Shown here: one piece after another, positions 42,061 through 53,830 of the stretch
Position numbering within the stretch: position 1 is the first letter of the stretch
How the letters are laid out: every line of letters begins with the position of its first letter
Assembly (NCBI GenBank): GCA_965153455.1
Contig: OZ234495.1
Span: 25,478,875-25,542,874, forward strand
Length of the DNA: 64,000 nucleotides
Direction: 5' to 3'
DNA from: Sphagnum compactum
Lineage: Eukaryota; Bryophyta; Sphagnopsida; Sphagnales
The notes under the pieces: generated by a model
Seen by the model: the letters and a program-made list of their open reading frames with translations, nothing else
Databases searched by the model: none
Told to the model about the DNA's origin: nothing
Translations under genes and position numbers: made by a program

Positions 42061-45000
42061 TTACCCATCTAAGTGCAGCTCCACCAGACCCACCTTTTTC
42101 AGATGAGCAAAATGTGCCTTGAGTGCTGCCCAGAACTGTTACCATAAGGTAGTACATGTCAGGTTCTTTGTTTTGAAAGATTTTTCCCAGGATATCAAGT
42201 CCTCAAAAGAGATGCATTTTTCTTCCTTTCACAACTACATTACATTCACTCAATCACGCCTTCCAGGCTAAAGCAGCCTGGACAATCTTTTAATGGTGGA
42301 AGATACCTAGACATGAAACACCGAAGTACTAAAAGAAAGCCTACTGTGACAGACAAACATTGATCAAGCTGGACCACACCTGAACTCTTGCTACAATTAG
42401 ACAACTCAACAAAATGCTGAATTGGATTCAGGCATTGTTACTTGACAGAACCAATAAGTTGACAACATAGCCTAATGGCACTTCTGCTTCTGTAAAATGC
42501 ATTGTTCAATTGGAATTGGCCATGAGAACTCACCGTGGGAAACCATGTGTAAGGAACATTGAATTCATCACATGTAGCCTTGACAATGGGTTGAATGCGT
42601 GGGTAGTAAAGATGGCAAACAGAAGGAAACAGATGATGCTCAATCTGTTAATTCACCACACATCCATAAAACTCAGGTGTGTCATCTAATTGCAAGAGTT
42701 AGTCACATAATTTCATAAGATGTGCTCCAACTTCAGCATGATAGACAAATAGCAAGAAATGGGAAAGACTGATTGAGCAGTTCATACCTGGTTGTTTAGG
42801 CCGCCAGTCAAATGAGTCCAGAATAGTGACTTAGGGCAAAAATTGGTTGTTGTCGCAACCTACATGCAGCCAATACTTGCACTGTCAAAAACATAAGTAT
42901 CTAAGAGTACTTCATTCATTTTTGTACTGTTTGGTGATATCACCAAATAGTGCTCAACCTGAGAGAGAGTTGCCATGATCTTAATGCCTGAGGCTCCTCC
43001 AGACTGATATTGTAAAATAAATGCTATTAAAGGCTAATAATGGAACACCACCAGCAGATGGGGGCACTGAAGAAGAGTGGTGAAAACCAGGCACCTGCAA
43101 TGCAGCCCATCCAGCTGCTACTTTGGGAGTATCACTGCTAGGGTCAAGCTCTGGAAATTCAGCCTCCCCCACCACATGCGCTACTTGAAATACCAGTGCT
43201 AGCATCCATCCAGTCACAAACTGCAGTCCACACCTTGCACTCTTTATTCTGCTGTTCAAGTAGGATGACAATCGAAGATTGTGAAACTTGCCAAAAGCCT
43301 TCCACGATAATTTCAGTTTCAAGCCACATTACAGTCCAAATAAAACACAGCATTGGCACAAGATATGCCTCATTAGTAGCTTTGCTGCATCAGCAATGGA
43401 TGTGAAAGTACCTGAGAAACCATATAAAGTACAATGAAGGACCTTGCAGTATGTGAACCATACAGAGCAGGCAGCAAAAACATGTAGAATGCATAAAACA
43501 GCTTTCCACCAAAAAATACATTGAACTCCAATTGTGTCATCTTGGCAATCCTTACCCTGACAAACACTAAACACAGGGTTAGCCTACAAGTGAACAGACA
43601 GAGTTAGCAAAAACTGAATTTTTGAATTTTTGAAACATTCAAAAATTGCTTCAAGTCCTAATTTATGTTCACCATTATATGAGGTGCAGCTTCAGAGATG
43701 GAAGTTAGTACCGAGTCATTTTTGATAGACATGTCAATAATTGTTTCACTATTGATCATTACAAAACAAAATTTTGATCACCTCCTTTGAAAGTGGCACC
43801 TAAATTATTGCTTCTCTTCCTAATGTCTGAGCTTCTCAACTAAATTTATATTTCTGGACAACATACGGTTCGCATAGGAAACAGATAGCAATTGGAATCA
43901 GCACAACACGTACGGGCCAATTGATCCACTGAAGTAGGCATTGAAATCGTCCAGAAAGACACTCTTGAGTGCTAGAAGCCCATACAAAGCTCCCAAATAA
44001 ATGTGCTGCCACAGGAATGGACAATTTAGACCAAACGTCAGCTCAATAACAAACATATATCCTTATAAGTGTCGACAACACTCCATACTCAATTTGAGTC
44101 AACCAGAATAGAAAAGCTGAACTGATACCAATGGTAGGGAGATTTTGGACCAAACAGCAGGAGATACAGCAAACTAAAGGAGGAAGAGAATTTAAGAAAG
44201 AGAGAGAGAAATTGTTTAGGATCCAAGGACTTTGTGGGCATTATCTAGAATTGTCATATCGAGCGAGTTGAAAAGGAGATTAAGACAAGAGACCTGATAG
44301 GCATGGTACCATTGTCCAGGCTGTTCAGATGTAACCCTCCTCACGTCTGGATCTTTTACTCCTGCACACACCTTGCAAACTTAGAATCAACTAGATGTTT
44401 ACCAGGTGTCACTTTCCGGATCTCTTCTGGTTGCAAGGATACCATTGTGTCACATACTGACCACCCATTCTAACCAAAGCAAGGCAGTGTATGAGAGGCT
44501 GGTTTTTAAGTATTTACTACGTTGTAGACTTTTGATACAAGTGACGAGGTATGCCGAGACAAACTGCCTGATGCAGCCCCACACCAACCATTTAATGTGG
44601 AAGAAAAGTCAAATGAACCAGATTCACTGCTTTAGTTAAATCGCTGGAGAATAGATGTCAGATTGGATATCAGATCTCTCTCTGATGAGCATGAACCCAC
44701 TTACTAATATCAGGGTCATAATGGTCAACATTGGTAAAGGAATGGTGCCCCACCACATGCTGCTGCCTCCACATGAAGCTGCAACAAGAATGCACACTAC
44801 ATGCTATGAGTTGTGAAGATTATCCTGGGCTAAAACTGTAATGTTCTGCATACATGTCAAAATAAACTTCCATGTACTCCACAGGTTATCACATGCTTGA
44901 AACACAACATGGCTATAGCTGTGAATGTCTCAGACACACACAAAAAGAAACAATGTAGGTTTACAGTTCTCACCTGCTGGCACCAATAAAGTCAAGGGAG

Positions 45001-46862
45001 GCACCCATTATGTAACCTAGCCCACACCATTGTGAATATGCTCCTGTCCAGTGAAAGTTCCATCCCACACAAGAATCTGAGACAACATTTTTGAAGATGC
45101 CTCATGCATAATCATGAGGTTGTTTATCTGAAAATCTCCCTGACCTGAGGCAACAGACAAGCTTAAGACAATACAGCAACCTTTTACGAAGGAAAAAGTA
45201 ATAATGTGCGGACTGCACCACCTGATTACTTACCATGATTACCATCATGTTGAATCGAAACTCCAACTTCAGTTGCAAAGAATCCCATTCCCACTGCCCA
45301 AAATAATGAAGCAACAAAGCTTGAAGATGAAAAGAAGCAGCAGTAATAGCAGAGCACATAGCCAAGTATTATGATTATCGACTTCATAAACATGTGGGGA
45401 TGAAATCGAGGGTTGATCTGCATATAGAAATTTTTCCCCCCATCACTTCACAATCCACAAAAAACCTGTTTCTTTGCCAGCAGAAACCAATGTCATACAA
45501 GAATGTCCTGTGCCTGGATGGTTAAATTCTTCACACTAAGTTCACAATCATAACCAGCTAAGAAGAGTTCTCACTACAAAAAAACCAACATGTTCAGATG
45601 GGAGAAAGAAGCCTTTTTGCCAAACCTTCTTTTGTTTGAAAAAGGTCTCCACACGCTGCTTCAAAACCAGATAGAAGTCCTCATTACCAGCATTCAAATA
45701 TTCAATTCGCGAAGATTTCAATAGCTCATCTCCTCCAACAACAGAGTTTTGCACCACTTCTCCAATGCAATATTTCCCCAGCATCTTCCTGTATTCATTT
45801 TTCCCACCTCAACCACATATCCTTAAGGTGGCTTTGATTCCTCTTGCATTTATTCTAGAAAAACCAGTCTTACAGCCCCCGGAATATAATCGTTGTGTAA
45901 AACAAACTTTGCAACAATCCCTTCCTTGTTTGCAGAAATTGTAGCATTGGTGCACACTACTGCCTTTTGAAGGAAAGTCATTCCACAAACCAATGAGTTT
46001 TCATTTTCTGCAGCTAAACCTAAAAGAAAAAAACACAAAAAACAAAACCAAGACAGTAGAATGGCTGAAGGGCTGGTCACCTGACATATAGAGGATGATA
46101 AGATTCAAACAGCTGCGTACAATCCTGGCCTGCTTTGACGTAAATGAGACTACCTCCCGGATGCTTCGGAACCCTGGAATCACCGCCACCGCCGCCGTCG
46201 TCGTCATCACCGCAACCATAACATTGAAATGAGCAACAAAACAAAAATCGAAGAAAGCAGACACAATGATACTCCTCGCTTCGTTCACTCTTTCCATTAA
46301 CAACAAAAGCTGGAGTTGCATTGGAGAACATATCTGTCAAACAACAACACGCACACACACCAAAAGAAAGAGAAAAGACAATGACGACGACGGACACACA
46401 CACCAAAAGAAAGAGAAAAAGACAATGATGACGGCGACAAATTGCAAAAGCAGAAAAAAAAGAAATCCATCCTCATTTCCTTAATTCTTTCCATTAACAA
46501 ACAAAAGCTGGAGAGCACTTGGAGAACGTATCTGTCAACAAACACCAAAAGACAGAAAAGAAAGAAAGAAAGAAAAGAAACAACAAGAAGTAGCCACCAG
46601 ACGCACACGGGCACACAGAGAGACAGCGACACAGAGAAATGCATACATACCAGGAGGTAACGTCATAGACTTTGCCCCAGATGATCAACCAACAATCTTG
46701 TGGCGTGTCATGCTTCTTCACGTCTTTCAGGCTATAAGACTGAAGCACCAAAGGCTGGCTGTAACCAGCGACAACAGATCCACAAGAAGCAGCGGCGGCA
46801 GCAGCGCCGCCATCTCCATTTGCACTTGAAGGCTTGTGGTGCTCCATATTTTCTTCCGCCAT
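42061..46862 (-). CDS. Front-end acyl desaturase, delta-5 type, 13 exons
   Basis: Exons: 46862-46651, 46173-46081, 45788-45626, 45417-45234, 45043-44974, 44778-44705, 44361-44294, 44005-43914, 43556-43412, 43220-43095, 42859-42788, 42644-42534, 42135-42061. All junctions are GT-AG, phases fit, and the product is 494 aa. The N-terminal cytochrome b5 domain has HPGG (75-78) and the second haem histidine His97. Histidine boxes are HDGNH (213-217), HVVGHH (248-253) and QIEHH (433-437); Gln in the third box is diagnostic of front-end desaturases. Exons 4, 8 and 9 hold hydrophobic membrane segments. These ER enzymes add a double bond between an existing one and the carboxyl end. Exon by exon it most resembles the moss delta-5 desaturase that makes arachidonic and eicosapentaenoic acids. 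Regiospecificity is inferred; delta-6 or delta-8 cannot be excluded. Confidence 0.93.
46290..46546. repeat. Internal duplications in desaturase intron 1
   Basis: Two blocks are duplicated. 'tctttccattaacaacaaaa' with following 'gctggag...gagaacatatctgtcaa' at about 46287-46338 recurs at 46486-46540. 'acacaccaaaagaaagagaa' recurs within 46352-46425. The copies differ at a few sites. Frames crossing this intron are not genes. Confidence 0.65.
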
Positions 46863-47295
46863 GCCTGCCTGCCTGCGTGCTCGCTCGCTCCGCCCGTCCT
46901 GTTCTGGTCGCTGCTTTGCTTTGGCTTTGCTTTCCTTTGCTTTTCCTGCCTTCCTCCCTCCCTTCCTACCTACCTCCCTCCCTCATCAACAAGCGCAATG
47001 GCAACACCAGACTATGTTTATTGGTGTGTCCAAAAACTCCGGTAGGTAGGAAAATCACAGCATTTCAGTTTTTTTCACAATCTTTGGGGATTTTGATTGA
47101 TTTTTTTCACAAATCCAAAAATACCTAGTACTTACCCACCTACCTACATAAACCCTTCCACATTTGGATGATAAGTAGCTAGTAGGTACCTAGCAAGTGT
47201 GTGTAATGTGTTTCCTATAGATTTTGAACCTCTCATCTCACTTGTGAACCCTACCCGTTTTTCCATTATAATCTGATTTTTAATAAATATTTTTG
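46863..47295. other. Upstream region of the desaturase gene
   Basis: The part next to the start codon is rich in 'ctgcctgc' and 'cctccctc' motifs and is likely promoter or 5' leader. No TATA box is convincing. No gene is supported. Confidence 0.4.
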
Positions 47296-47509
47296 GGAAA
47301 ATTTTAAATTCACACCTTTTTTGGTTAAATTCACACCCTTTCTTCGCGCGTCCGATTATATGCAGATTAAATTTGAGTGTGTCTGCGGTCAATCAGGGCA
47401 CAACTCGAGAACTTGCCTGCTGAAGTAATTGAACTGATAAAAGAACATACTCTTAAAATTTAATCTGCATAAAATCGGACGTGCGAAGGGTGTGAATTTA
47501 AAATTTTCC
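47296..47509. mobile_element. 214-bp foldback MITE with near-perfect TIRs
   Basis: The ends match as inverted repeats over more than 20 bp (GGAAAATTTTAAATTCACAC and onward). The inner arms also pair ('cgtccgatt', 'tgcagattaaatt'). Flanks are TAAATATTTTTG at 47284-47295 and TAAATGTTTTTG at 47510-47521, a probable 12-bp target duplication with one change. It lies about 430 bp upstream of the desaturase start codon. A long duplication suggests a Mutator-like origin. Confidence 0.7.
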
Positions 47510-48836
47510 TAAATGTTTTTGATATCAAACTCTTGGTGAATATCTCCTCAAAATATCAACGCTGCTTGACTTTATACTAGAAGAACACTTTTCTCCACTA
47601 ATTTCCAATTTTTTTTGAAAAGAATGACAAAAATTTGTCCAAAAAAGTCACTAGTTATTTTGGGAACACTCGTCTTGTCCTAGCCTTGTCACCAGCATTT
47701 TCGGAATGGCCCCCCACCCACCCATGGGTAGACTTTACCAATTGGGAAGCACGAGTAGAATGCTATTTTGAATTTAAACATATGAACTTTTAGACATATG
47801 TAGGTCACAAGTAGTAGAGCCGGAGGGGTTCTTAGTTCTTACACCTATGAGCCCAATTGAATGTCTCTAGGATGGGAGTTCAAATGTCAAATGTAAAGAG
47901 ACGTGAGAGGAACTTATGTTTAATTTAAAGGTGCTTGGAAAGTAGCTACATTATCAATCAATTAAAATTGATGAACTACAAATTTTTTAGCCCATTGTAG
48001 TCATGCAACAGGACAAGGTCCACATCAGTGGCTTTCCATTAGGTTGTTATGATCACAGCATATTGTGTGTAGTTGCTATCACAATATCCCAATAGAAAGA
48101 CACCCTAAGTAGGCATAATTCTCTCTCTCATTCTAGAGGAGTAGGTGTAAGATCCATCCTCCTCTTTTATAGGAGGAATATCCATGAGTATAAAGTGCCC
48201 TCCAAATACATGTAATAAACAAACCTTGGCTTTGATACTTTGTAAAGAATGTCAAAAGCACGATCATGAGGTAGGCCCATTTGATGGGGCCACCTGATTT
48301 TTTTGCCCTGGGGTAAAAAGCACGACGAGCAAGGCATTTTAAGCCGTGGACCTCTCAAATGCCTTGATCCAAGGGCTTTACCTTAAACAAAGAAATTTCT
48401 ACGAATGCTTTATGTCAACATGGCATTGTGAACGGCTCATCCCATTTATTTGTGAACGTACGTACCATTTTCCACATGGATCTCTACCGTCATTATTCTT
48501 TCTACGGAAAAGCCCCCGGGTGGGGCCGGATCTAGGATGCCGGGAAGCCGATCGGGCCGCACCACATTTTGGCAATCCTCCGCCTTCTAAGCCTTGTCAT
48601 GTACAAATGTTGGTTCACTCACCATAGCCTTTCCCTCGTGAGCTTTTTATGATGGGTAAAAAGCCCCAAGGGTTGAGGAAATTCTCAAAATGTGACACTA
48701 GACTCAGCTATCGTGCTGTCATTGATCCCTTATTTTGAGAATGCCCCAAACCTTAGGGCTTTGCCCTACATATAAAAGACTAGTCTTTATATTTGAAAGT
48801 GCCTCCCCCGGCAGAAGTTCTTGTTTTTAATTTCAC

Positions 48837-48937
48837 GAATCTTACAAATTAGTGTGTAAGGTACCCTTTTTTTTTGGGAGGAAAAAAAAAAAGCCAAGAA
48901 AAAAAGAAAAAGGGTACCTTCTACTTTTGTAAGATTC
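48837..48937. repeat. 101-bp inverted repeat
   Basis: 'gaatcttacaaa' at 48837 pairs with 'tttgtaagattc' ending at 48937, and 'aaggtaccctttttttt' pairs with 'aaaaagggtacctt' inside. The stem has a few mismatches around a purine-rich loop. Confidence 0.6.
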
Positions 48938-49604
48938 CTATAAAACGTTTTGCACATTGAGGAAGGAACCCTAATTTGAGGCTCTTCCGGGATTTAAGGG
49001 CCCGGCATGTGGCAATCGTTTTTCTCCTTATTTCACTCTTAAGGAGCATGTGTAATATCCCTTACTCTTTTTGAGGAGGAATTTTCATGGATATAATTTG
49101 GCCTTGCAAGTGGTTGAGTTTGGCCCCCACATTTTGGAGACGTTCCTCAACAAGGGGTCTTACCCACCATAAAAGTCCGAAGTATAGATGTAAGGTCCTT
49201 ACCATAAGCATAAACATACCTCGATCAATAGGAATGGGAGGGATCTTATGCCTAGTATTTAGAAACAAGAAGGACCTTACATCTATCCCTCCCGCTCCTA
49301 GGATCGTAGGCATAAGTTCTCTCTTCTTTCCTAGGAGGGATATTCACAAATTTAAGGTGCTTTCCAAAATACACTAGAAATTTTTTCTCCCAATGCTTTA
49401 TGAAAGAATAAAAGATTAAAGAGTAGCTATATTATTTATTTATTTATTTATTTATTTATTCATTTACTATATACATTTATTTGTATTGCCAAGAACATAT
49501 ATTTCTCTCTCTCTCTCTCTACAACTTTAGAATCTTTCTTCCCAATAGTGTTTGATTTTTTAAGGAATTTTATTATTTGTAGCCAAAGTGGTGATCATCC
49601 ATAG

Positions 49605-49852
49605 TAAGATGTAGGAAAAGTGGGGATCATCCTTAGGAAGGTTTAGCCAAATGTGGCTACAAACCAGTACAAATCTTTTAATCATCCTTCACTATTTGTG
49701 GCTACAAACCAAATATAGAAATCTGATTTTTTTTTACTAGTTTTTCCCTTCACTTATGGTGATTAACCACGAACAAAATCGATTCTTTTTTTTAATAAAT
49801 TTTGAATTTTCCTTTTTGATGAAGTTTTGCCAATTAAAAAAAGGCTGCTCTT
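49605..49852 (+). repeat. Dispersed repeat family D2, copy 2
   Basis: It matches the copy at 30950-31192: 'gggatcatccttaggaagg', 'tttagccaaatgtggct', 'acaaaccag', 'aatcatccttcac', then an AT-rich segment ending near 'aaaaaaggctg'. Ends are approximate. Confidence 0.55.
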
Positions 49853-50074
49853 GAACATCAGATGTCACAAGTTGTTACAAACTTATGTCTAGAATTGCTT
49901 ATTCCTTCAGAATGCCTTGGACTTTGGTTTAGGGTTTTGTATTAGGCTAGTTGGAGGTCACAACTCAAGCAAATGATAATGAATGAAAAATTCAAAGGAA
50001 ATTCAATGGCAGTGGATGAAAAATCCATATTGAATCCTACATGGCCAAAGTGGATGCTGTTAGCTGGGACTCTA

Positions 50075-50285
50075 AGGTGCATTCACACCTAATGTTAAGT
50101 CAGTGTTAAGTGAAAATCTAGGTGGCATCTTAGGTGGCACCCAATGTTAAATGGGTTATTATTTAATATTAAGTGAATGCTAACTTAACATAAAGTCTTG
50201 GTGGTAAATAGGTTTAGGTTCAATGACTAGCTTGGTGTTAGGGGACTTGATACTAGAGTCCTTAACACCAAGTGTGGATGCACCT
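50075..50285. mobile_element. 211-bp MITE, copy 1
   Basis: It starts AGGTGCATTCACACCTAATG and its other end reads AGGTGCATCCACACTTGGTG in reverse complement, so the terminal inverted repeats span about 28 bp. It is flanked by TA (or TAA/TTA). A second copy with the same orientation lies at 60784-61006. It has no coding capacity. The flanking TA/TAA suggests a Stowaway- or Tourist-like MITE. Confidence 0.8.
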
Positions 50286-53129
50286 TAAGGTACCATTCCG
50301 GGCCTACATCAAAGAGGAAGTAGTGGTGGCAGCCCATGGCAACCCAAAATCAAAAGCCAATCGTTTAAAGCACTTTCAATAATTGTTTTAAAATTTCATT
50401 GAAAGATGAAGCTAGAAGGAACTTTTGGTGGCCCGCCCCTTACCTCCCCCGAAAAAAACCATGTGGATAATTATGAGGTTTCAAGTGGAAAAAACTCTTC
50501 AAGCGAAGACAAACAAAAAGACTCACAAAATTTCCTTATTTTGAGTTTTCTTCTTTGGTCCAATTCAGGTTTACATTAGGAACAAAAGCTCTTGGGCCAT
50601 GGTTGATGGGCATTACCAGTGGTCTCATCCAAAAAGAAGGATTCCATGAAGTTTTAGAGGGTTTTAGATGTAGAGAGTTAGTACATAGGGTATTCAGGGT
50701 TAGTGGGTTGTTAGTAGGTAGGTTGTGATCATCATAGCTAGTTAAGGGATTGGAAAAGTCTTTTCCTGTCCTCTCACTATCCAATTCTTATGGTGCACTG
50801 GGTGATAGTTGGTTAACTTTGGCTCACAAGTTGCTACAGATTTTATGATCTTGTCTTTGTTTTACTTAGCTTTCATTATGTAGTTGCCTCCAAAGGTACT
50901 GATGATTACAATTGATGTTACTTTCACAATTGTTGAGGCCATTGTCTCATGATAAGCTGCCACAATATGTCACATGTCATAGGAAGCTAGGAATACTTCC
51001 TAGTTTAAAATTTACTCTAGATGTTAAGTGTCTAGGATGTAAAAGTTAACGAAAGGGACTCTTAATGTTGAAGGATGAAGATTCATTTATTAAAGTTATA
51101 GACCTAATGTCTTTGTTTTTAGCAATGAAACAATCATTTTCCATGTAATACACGTGTGTTTATTTTTAGTGATTAAAACAAAACAACTTTCCATATACCT
51201 AATTGGTTTGATTTTGTAATGGATTTTGGGTTACATTTTTTAAATTAAAAATTGCTTAGTTTTGGTCATTTATTTGACATATGAAATGTGGGTAAAGTTA
51301 GATTATTGCAATAGTTGTATGCTACTAAATCACCCACACTATGGCAACCAGGGTTTTTTTTTTTTTTTTTTTTCAATTTTGTGAGGTAGGTGGATTGGTG
51401 ATCATCTACAAGATGACTTAGCCAAACTTGACTATAGGTAAGAGAGGAAAGTTTAAAAGTTGTGGAAGCCAACCATATTTCGGCAACATGCTAGAACATA
51501 GAGTTGAGGTTTGAGGATTTCAAAAACATTCCTTCAAATATGCTGACTTTGGGCCATTTTTTAATGAAAACTATCTTTGTATGATTCACAATCCCTATAT
51601 TTTTGTTATCAAGTGTCAAATTTCCCTACAAAAAATGATGATCACATTCAATGAAATTGAAAAACCAAAATATACACACAAATTCAAAACTAATCACACC
51701 TACAAAATAAGTCACATTTTGCAATTGTTGGGGAATGTGGAGGATGTCACTTCTAACTTCTGCTATCCAATTTTTTCGTAGTCAAATCTTGTAGGTTTAA
51801 TACAAGGTCACTTGTGAATTTTAAAGTAAATGTTAAGATATATCATCACTAAACATAAACAAGTTATTTTTTATAGTAATTATTGATTATGGCACCATCA
51901 CATGATCCTTTCAAGTTTGAATTTATTTTCCTTATCAAAATTTTCTTGAAATTTGTGTTTATGAAACAAATGCAAAGGAAAAAGGGCCAATTATCAACAC
52001 TATAGTGGGTTTGGAAACTAGAACAAGGACAACGATGGACAGGATGAATCCATTAATGCAATGTGCTTATCATACCATTTAAAATTAAGGGGCATGTACG
52101 ATTAGTGGGTCATGATTCATAGATGTCATAGCTTACATGAACTAAATAAGTGTTGATACACAAAATAACAATTTATTAGTATTATGGAAAAGGGATTTTT
52201 AAGTTGCCAAAATGTAGGTATTCTTTATTTTTTGGTTAGAATTGCATTAAATTGTATAATATGGGAGAAAAAATAAGGGTAATATCACTTTTGTAAGGTG
52301 TACTACAATTACAAGACCCAAAAAGGGCTTCACATCTTAGCTAGTACCACAAATAAGAATAGTTATTTAGAACAAAATGTTTAGTGTCTAGTTATTGGTG
52401 CAAGTAGGTTTTTGAGAACAAATTAGGTTTAGGGATGCAAGGAAGGTGACATCTAAAAAATTTGAGTGTTCTTGAAAAAAAGACTATAGAAAGGTGAAAG
52501 CGCACAAAGGTGGAACAAAAATGGCACATCATGAAAGGCCATTTTGAGATCTAAATACATTATGTAATCATGACAAAAGCAAGATACTTTGAATCTCATG
52601 GACCGTGCGATAAGGTGTTGTAAAATGTTTGCCATAAGGACTTAAGCATGTCTAACTTAACTTATAATAATATTATAATTGAAAGATGAACATTTAAGTA
52701 ATTAATTTCAATGAAAAATAAACTTCCTTTAGAAATCTCATAATTTGATGTACATTTCAAAATTTGATCATCAACATCTTTAAAAATTGTTTTTTTTGTG
52801 TATCAATATCATCACCCCATATTATCATTGAGTCTTTTAGTGACTAAATGACATTGTAGAAAATATATTAAATCCATATTTATTTATTCTTGATCTAGAC
52901 AATTTTTTGTCAACTTTAAAAGTCCATTGTTCAAAGCACAAGACAATGGACAACAAACATGAAAGGAGTTGGTTTTTTTATAGATTTTTGTTGTCACAAT
53001 AGTGTGAACACATGTCAACACAATAACACCATCAGAACAAAAAAATCAATTCGCTACTAATATTTTCCATATATTCAAACCTTCATGAACCAACAATGAA
53101 CACGTTGATTAGGTTGTTGGTTGTGCCAC
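50286..53129. other. Intergenic, no gene seen
   Basis: AT-rich sequence containing a poly-T run (51354-51373), repeat D1 copy D and short frames without recognisable similarity. The right edge may include the decayed C-terminal part of the hAT-like relic. Confidence 0.4.
51389..51590 (+). repeat. Dispersed repeat family D1, copy D
   Basis: It begins 'tggattggtgatcatctaca' like copy C and contains 'gacttagccaaacttg', 'aacatgctagaaca' and 'gctgactttgggcca'. It is more diverged than copy C. A poly-T tract lies just upstream at 51354-51373. Confidence 0.55.
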
Positions 53130-53830
53130 CATTAATCAACTTTTTCAAGTTTAACAAAATTAGTGTGTTTGAAGCCCTCTACAAGGTTAACATGAACAAT
53201 AACCCAAGATTGATTATAAATTGTTGTTACTTTGTCACAATTAACTGCAAGGTACTCCGTTGCATAAATAATAACTTTAATTGTAATGAGAACAATGTGA
53301 TGCATGACTTTTACAATCTCTTATCCAACATTGTCATTCCAATGTTTTTGTGAGTTGTTCTTTACCTTCAAGAAATGGAACAATAATTTCATGACTTCAA
53401 AGTCAATGAGAGGGTGGCCTTGCTTCAAAAGCCAAAAAGAATGCAACAAAATGTAAAAACTTCCTTTCCTTCTTTTAACCACATCCCCAATTGCCACCAT
53501 GTTTACCATTGTATCTCTTTCCTTGAATGTAGAAAAGTTAAAAGTTCATTGTTTGTGTGTTATGATTCCATGTAGACATGTACATAATATTGTTGAACAT
53601 GTTGTAGTTAGGTCTTGCAACCTTGCAATTGCATCTATTGACATCATTTTGGAGGCTATTGAATTTGGGAATTAAAAGTTTCTCTCTCCCCTTCATATGG
53701 GTGCAAACATGACACCTAACTGTGTTCACTTTACCATCAAAACCAATCACAACTTTTGCACATGGAATTTGATGCCCAAACATCTTGAAAGACCCTATTA
53801 ATTTCCATTTCCTTCTAAATCTTCTTCTTT
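53130..53830 (-). mobile_element. hAT-like (BED-finger) transposase relic
   Basis: The minus strand gives blocks in family order: a zinc-finger region 'VIGFDGKVNTVRCHVCTH' with 'GREKLLIPKFNSLQ' (about 53650-53760), then 'GSFYILLHSFWLLKQGHPL' and 'LKVKNNSQKHWNDNVG' (about 53320-53470), then 'EYLAVNCDKV' and 'NQSWVIVHVNLVEGF' (about 53170-53250). This resembles plant hAT-type transposase-derived proteins with a BED-like finger. The blocks fall in different frames with stops, so it is a pseudogene. The catalytic and dimerisation regions were not found. Confidence 0.55.

Larger units (their letters stand above)
47510..50074. other. Intergenic with local repeats
   Basis: No gene recognised. Related stretches containing 'aggaggaat...catg(a/g)(a/g)tataa' occur near 48170 and 49075, with a diverged one near 49333. 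An inverted pair 'tagatgtaaggtcctt' lies at 49184-49199 and 49270-49285. A (TTTA)n run lies at 49433-49460. Confidence 0.45.

Noticed and set aside
46077-46644. Several 100-115 aa minus-strand frames
   Set aside because: They lie across desaturase introns and exon 2 in wrong frames and reflect CA- and CGT-rich intron repeats.
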